Shown here: positions 63,462 to 64,000 of the stretch, piece by piece
Layout of the letters: each line of letters opens with the position of its first letter
Position numbering within the stretch: position 1 is the first letter of the stretch
Source of the DNA: Acuticoccus sp051016205
GTDB taxonomy: Bacteria; Pseudomonadota; Alphaproteobacteria; Rhizobiales; Amorphaceae
Assembly (NCBI GenBank): GCA_051016205.1
Contig: CP136534.1
Span: 1,240,001-1,304,000 of the forward strand
Reading direction: 5' to 3'
DNA length: 64,000 nt
Notes under the pieces: model-generated
Databases searched by the model: none
Told to the model about the DNA's origin: nothing
The model's input: the letters and a program-made list of their open reading frames with translations, nothing else
Made by a program: the position numbers and the translations under genes

Positions 63462-64000
63462 ATGACGCTCACGGCGCAACATGACGAAGCGGCACGCCGC
63501 CTGGAGCGGATCGCACGCGCGGTCGGCGAGAATGTGGTCACGCCGGGCGAGGCTGTTGGCGAGCGTTATCTGGTGGATTGGTCGGGCGACTATCGCGGGC
63601 GCGCGTTTGCCCTGGCGCGCCCGCGCACCACACAAGAGGTGGCCGCCGTCGTTGCTGCGTGTGCGGCTGAGGGCGTGCCGATCACTGTCCAGGGGGGCCA
63701 CACAGGGCTCGTGGGCGCCGCCTCACCTCTGGGTGATGGGGATGAAGTGATCGTCAGCCTCGAGCGCATGGGAGATGTCCGCGCCATCGATGTCGTCGGC
63801 GGGTCTGTCACGGTAGAAGCCGGCGCTATCCTTGCCGACATGAAGGCGGCGGTCGAGGAGGCAGGCGCTTACTTCCCCCTCAGTCTTGGCGCTGAGGGGA
63901 GTTGTCACATTGGCGGCAATATCGGCACCAATGCCGGCGGCGTGAACGTCGTGCGCTATGGGATGATGCGCGACCTTGTCCTTGGTCTTGAGGTGGTGCT
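63462..64000 (+). CDS. FAD-binding oxidase, GlcD/D-lactate dehydrogenase type, 3' end outside window
   Basis: The first 179 residues of an FAD-linked 2-hydroxyacid dehydrogenase. The PCMH-type FAD domain shows PRTTQEVAAVVAACAAEG, VQGGHTGLVGA and GSCHIGGNIGTNAGGVNVVR. The ATG is at 63462-63464. It diverges from the amidohydrolase operon, and the shared dyad suggests joint control. Oxidation of a D-2-hydroxyacid such as D-lactate (which glyoxalase activity would yield) is a reasonable inference. Confidence 0.82.
   Translation, partial: MTLTAQHDEAARRLERIARAVGENVVTPGEAVGERYLVDWSGDYRGRAFALARPRTTQEVAAVVAACAAEGVPITVQGGHTGLVGAASPLGDGDEVIVSLERMGDVRAIDVVGGSVTVEAGAILADMKAAVEEAGAYFPLSLGAEGSCHIGGNIGTNAGGVNVVRYGMMRDLVLGLEVV

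Overview
The window comes from a GC-rich alphaproteobacterium, probably a marine or otherwise saline member of the Rhodobacterales/Hyphomicrobiales. This rests on gene content: sulfolactate sulfo-lyase, DmdA-like and dimethylglycine-dehydrogenase-like demethylation genes, TRAP and ABC uptake systems, GlxA-type AraC regulators, and IS427-like IS5, IS630, IS110/IS1111 and IS701 elements. It is an accessory, catabolism-rich region patched with insertion sequences and decayed genes. No rRNA, tRNA or CRISPR array was seen.

Layout. 1-4.2 kb: a 3-sulfolactate operon (truncated zinc alcohol dehydrogenase, suyA, suyB, YeiH-type exporter, comC) that ends exactly at an IS630 copy. 5.2-11.9 kb: a 137-bp dispersed repeat, a GlxA-family regulator, and a demethylation operon (DmdA/GcvT-like, MetF-like, FAD-GcvT fusion). 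12.1-14.5 kb: a second IS630 interrupted by an IS110/IS1111 element whose 257-bp non-coding end may encode a bridge RNA. 15.1-17.5 kb: an exported protein with about 16 WD40 repeats. 17.8-22.4 kb: a TRAP transporter, a polysaccharide deacetylase and a GST. 22.7-27.9 kb: a winged-helix/TPR/pseudo-hydrolase regulator, an RTX protein and a GNAT enzyme. 28.7-31.4 kb: a DUF72 protein and a decayed VWA gene. 31.9-39.7 kb: an Opp/Dpp-type ABC operon with a TIM-barrel gene, facing a phosphodiesterase-like gene. 40.3-44.9 kb: a P-loop protein, then a tightly coupled Asp/Asn beta-hydroxylase, alpha/beta-hydrolase and ABC exporter cassette. 45-48.9 kb: a transposon graveyard (AraC remnant, IS5 remnant, deleted IS701, intact-looking IS5, truncated hydrolase, decayed response regulator). 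49-55.3 kb: a histidine kinase, an AraC/B3-4/LysE group, and a TetR/SnoaL-like divergent pair with two matching operators. 55.3-63.3 kb: a nine-gene minus-strand operon (amidohydrolase, DUF59 protein, glyoxalase, and a complete sugar-type ABC importer including a 59-aa membrane protein). It diverges from a GlcD-type FAD oxidase cut by the window end.

How it fits together. Most loci pair an uptake system with enzymes for a small organic substrate: sulfolactate to pyruvate plus sulfite; a methylated amine or sulfonium to methyl-THF; an unknown substrate for the amidohydrolase operon. The least familiar pieces are the hydroxylase/hydrolase/exporter cassette, the amidohydrolase/DUF59 operon without a monooxygenase, and the mobile-DNA pattern in which IS630, IS5, IS701 and the short repeats all sit at CTAG.
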